Source: an uncultured Bryobacteraceae bacterium (GTDB taxonomy: Bacteria > Acidobacteriota > Terriglobia > Bryobacterales > Bryobacteraceae). Taken from it: a DNA stretch of 7,053 bases. The notes beneath the pieces were generated by a model. That model searched no databases and had not been told where the DNA came from. It was given only the letters and a program-made list of their open reading frames with translations. Numbering within the stretch: the first letter of the stretch is position 1; each line of letters opens with the position of its first letter. The stretch is taken from assembly GCA_937921835.1 (NCBI GenBank), contig CAKZVG010000077.1, positions 1-7,053 on the forward strand, read 5' to 3'. The translations under genes were made by a program, and so were the position numbers. This document shows positions 5,626 through 7,053 of the stretch, one piece after another.

Positions 5626-7053
5626 TAAACGGCGCCGTTCAAGTTAGTAAGTTGGAGAAAGGGCCGGATGCGCCCGCGGGTCCACGCCGCGCCCGCGTCG
5701 AGCACCAGGTAAGGATCGCGTCCCAGACGGCTCAGCGCGCCGGCCCGCGCGCGCGCCGCGATCCCGCCCGGCAGCAGGCCGTTCCAACTGATCAAGCCGT
5801 TGTGAACCGGGTAATTGAAAACGTACTTGGACTGCACGCCCGCCGCCGCCGCGCCCGCCCCGCGCAGCCCGGTGTAGCGCAGATCGAGCGTCTGGCCGCG
5901 AGCCGCGCGCAAGGTGAGCGAAGCCTCGGCGCCGGTGAAGCGGATGCGCTGGAAATTGGTGGCGCGCCAGATCTCGGCCGGCGTCCGCCGCACGTAGTCG
6001 ATGACGTCGCGCTCGCGCCGGTGAAACAGCGTGACGTCGCCCCGGGCCCAGCCCGCTGGAGCGTGCCAGTCCAGGCCTCCTTCGAAGCTCCAGGCCTGTT
6101 CCGGACGCAGATCGGGCGAGCCGGCGTTGGCCGGGTCGTGATAGTAGAGATCGGTGTAGCTCGGCAGGCGGAACGCGCGGCTCACCCCGGTCCGCAGCTT
6201 GAAGGCGGGCGAAGCCCACATGCCGGCGCTGAGGGTGGGGCTGAACTGGCGCCCGCCGCGGGAGTAGAACTCCTCCCGTGCTCCCGCGGTGAAGGAAAAG
6301 CGGCGCAGCGCGCGCGCGTCGAGCGCCGCCCATGCGGCGCCGCGGTTGCGCCGGTGCGCGCCCAGGTTGGTGCTCCGGATCGAATCCCGGTATCCCTCGC
6401 CCCCGTAACTCAACGTCACGCCCCGCGAGAGGGTCTCGCGGCGCCGCAGCACCGCCTGCGAACTCTCCGCGGCGTGGCGGTTGGTGTAGATGGCCGGCCG
6501 GTCGCGGTAGAGCACGAAGAGGTCGGTGTGGCGCCGCCAGGCGAAGGAGGCCGAGGTCCGCTGGCCCAGTTCCTGGCGCGCGGAGGCCAACCAGGTCCGG
6601 GTGCGCTCCCAGGACGGGAAGTTGCCGTAGAATCCTCCCGCGCCGAACGGCCGGTCGTTGTGGGCCAGAACCAGAGCGGTGTTGCCCAGCCGCGAGGAGG
6701 CGCGGGTGATCGAGGAAAGCGAGAGATTGCGGTAGTCGCGGTTGGGCATGAACCCGCTCGAGAAGTCCCGCGAGGCGGCGAACTGCTGGCTCGCCCGGCT
6801 CCAAACCAGGCCCGCCAAAAGGCTCTGCCGGTTCACGCCGAAATTTCCGGCCGCGGCGCGCAGCCGGAACTCGGAGGCTTCCGGCGAGCGGGAGATGAGG
6901 TTCACCACCCCGCCCACGGCGTCGGAGCCGTGCTCAGCCGAGCCGGCGCCTTTCAGGACCTCGATGCGCTCCAGCGCCTCCAGCGGAACCGGAATATCGA
7001 GATTGTGATGGCCGGACTGCGGATCGTTCAGGCGCATGCCGTCGAGCAGCACC
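5547..7053 (-). CDS. BtuB-like TonB-dependent outer-membrane receptor, 5' end outside window
   Basis: The C-terminal 501 residues are present; the signal peptide, TonB box and most of the plug lie beyond the right edge, so the GTG at the edge is not the real start. Residues 1-55 are the end of the plug: LLDGMRLNDPQSG, then PLEALERIEVLKGAGSAEHGSDAVGGVVNLISR with the conserved I-E-V-x-K-G and G-G-V-V-N motifs. A beta-barrel follows, including RPFGAGGFYGNFPSWERT (134-151), FRLPSYTDLYY (294-304) and GSPDLRPEQAWSFEGGLDW (311-329), the usual xPDLxPExxxxxExG strand of the family. LTNLNGAVYQEIPGVAMPGR (468-487) is the normal closing motif. The barrel imports large scarce substrates such as cobalamin, siderophores or glycans with TonB energy; no substrate can be assigned, and I see no cobalamin riboswitch or partner transporter in view. 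The protein ends in VFGAK rather than in an aromatic residue. Confidence 0.93.
   Translation of the reverse strand, partial: VLLDGMRLNDPQSGHHNLDIPVPLEALERIEVLKGAGSAEHGSDAVGGVVNLISRSPEASEFRLRAAAGNFGVNRQSLLAGLVWSRASQQFAASRDFSSGFMPNRDYRNLSLSSITRASSRLGNTALVLAHNDRPFGAGGFYGNFPSWERTRTWLASARQELGQRTSASFAWRRHTDLFVLYRDRPAIYTNRHAAESSQAVLRRRETLSRGVTLSYGGEGYRDSIRSTNLGAHRRNRGAAWAALDARALRRFSFTAGAREEFYSRGGRQFSPTLSAGMWASPAFKLRTGVSRAFRLPSYTDLYYHDPANAGSPDLRPEQAWSFEGGLDWHAPAGWARGDVTLFHRRERDVIDYVRRTPAEIWRATNFQRIRFTGAEASLTLRAARGQTLDLRYTGLRGAGAAAAGVQSKYVFNYPVHNGLISWNGLLPGGIAARARAGALSRLGRDPYLVLDAGAAWTRGRIRPFLQLTNLNGAVYQEIPGVAMPGRGIVGGVEIAVFGAK

Noticed and set aside
5644..6804. 386-codon minus-strand frame within the receptor gene
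   Set aside because: Arg/Pro/Ala-rich shadow. The receptor motifs lie in the frame that ends at 5547.

Overview
The window is GC-rich bacterial DNA, densely coding on both strands. It carries six protein genes, two of them cut by the window edges. The best taxonomic guess is Acidobacteriota (Bryobacter/Solibacter-like). That rests on high GC, third-position GC bias, a stand-alone Flp-type pilin, a large TonB-dependent receptor and a LarA-like protein side by side. It is an inference without a marker gene, and other GC-rich Gram-negatives are not excluded. The TonB receptor does show directly that the cell has an outer membrane.

Layout from left to right. (1) Minus strand, 1-555: N-terminal part of a PlsC-like lysophospholipid acyltransferase that runs off the left edge. 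(2) Minus strand, 655-2379: an exported CpdB-type 2',3'-cyclic-nucleotide phosphodiesterase/5'-nucleotidase, 99 bases upstream of the acyltransferase and possibly cotranscribed with it. (3) A divergent gap of 284 bases. (4) Plus strand, 2664-2861: a 65-residue Flp/type IVb prepilin with a strong ribosome binding site, followed by a perfect 12-bp intrinsic terminator at 2892-2929, so it looks monocistronic. (5) Minus strand, 2939-4228: a 429-residue LarA-like (lactate racemase superfamily) protein, possibly made from a leaderless mRNA. (6) Plus strand, 4306-5625: a polytopic GT87-like glycosyltransferase. (7) Minus strand, 5547-7053: a BtuB-like TonB-dependent receptor lacking its N terminus in this window. 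Its conserved 3' end overlaps the 3' end of the glycosyltransferase gene by 79 bases.

The genes do not form an obvious single pathway. Most face envelope tasks: periplasmic nucleotide scavenging, phospholipid acylation, pilus subunit, membrane glycosyl transfer and outer-membrane uptake. The LarA-like enzyme is the cytoplasmic exception. I saw no RNA gene, insertion sequence, CRISPR array, attachment site or phage gene, and no convincing novel multi-gene system. The items most worth a second look are the convergent coding overlap, the possible leaderless LarA-like gene, the orphan pilin unit, and the lipobox-like signal sequence of the CpdB-type enzyme.
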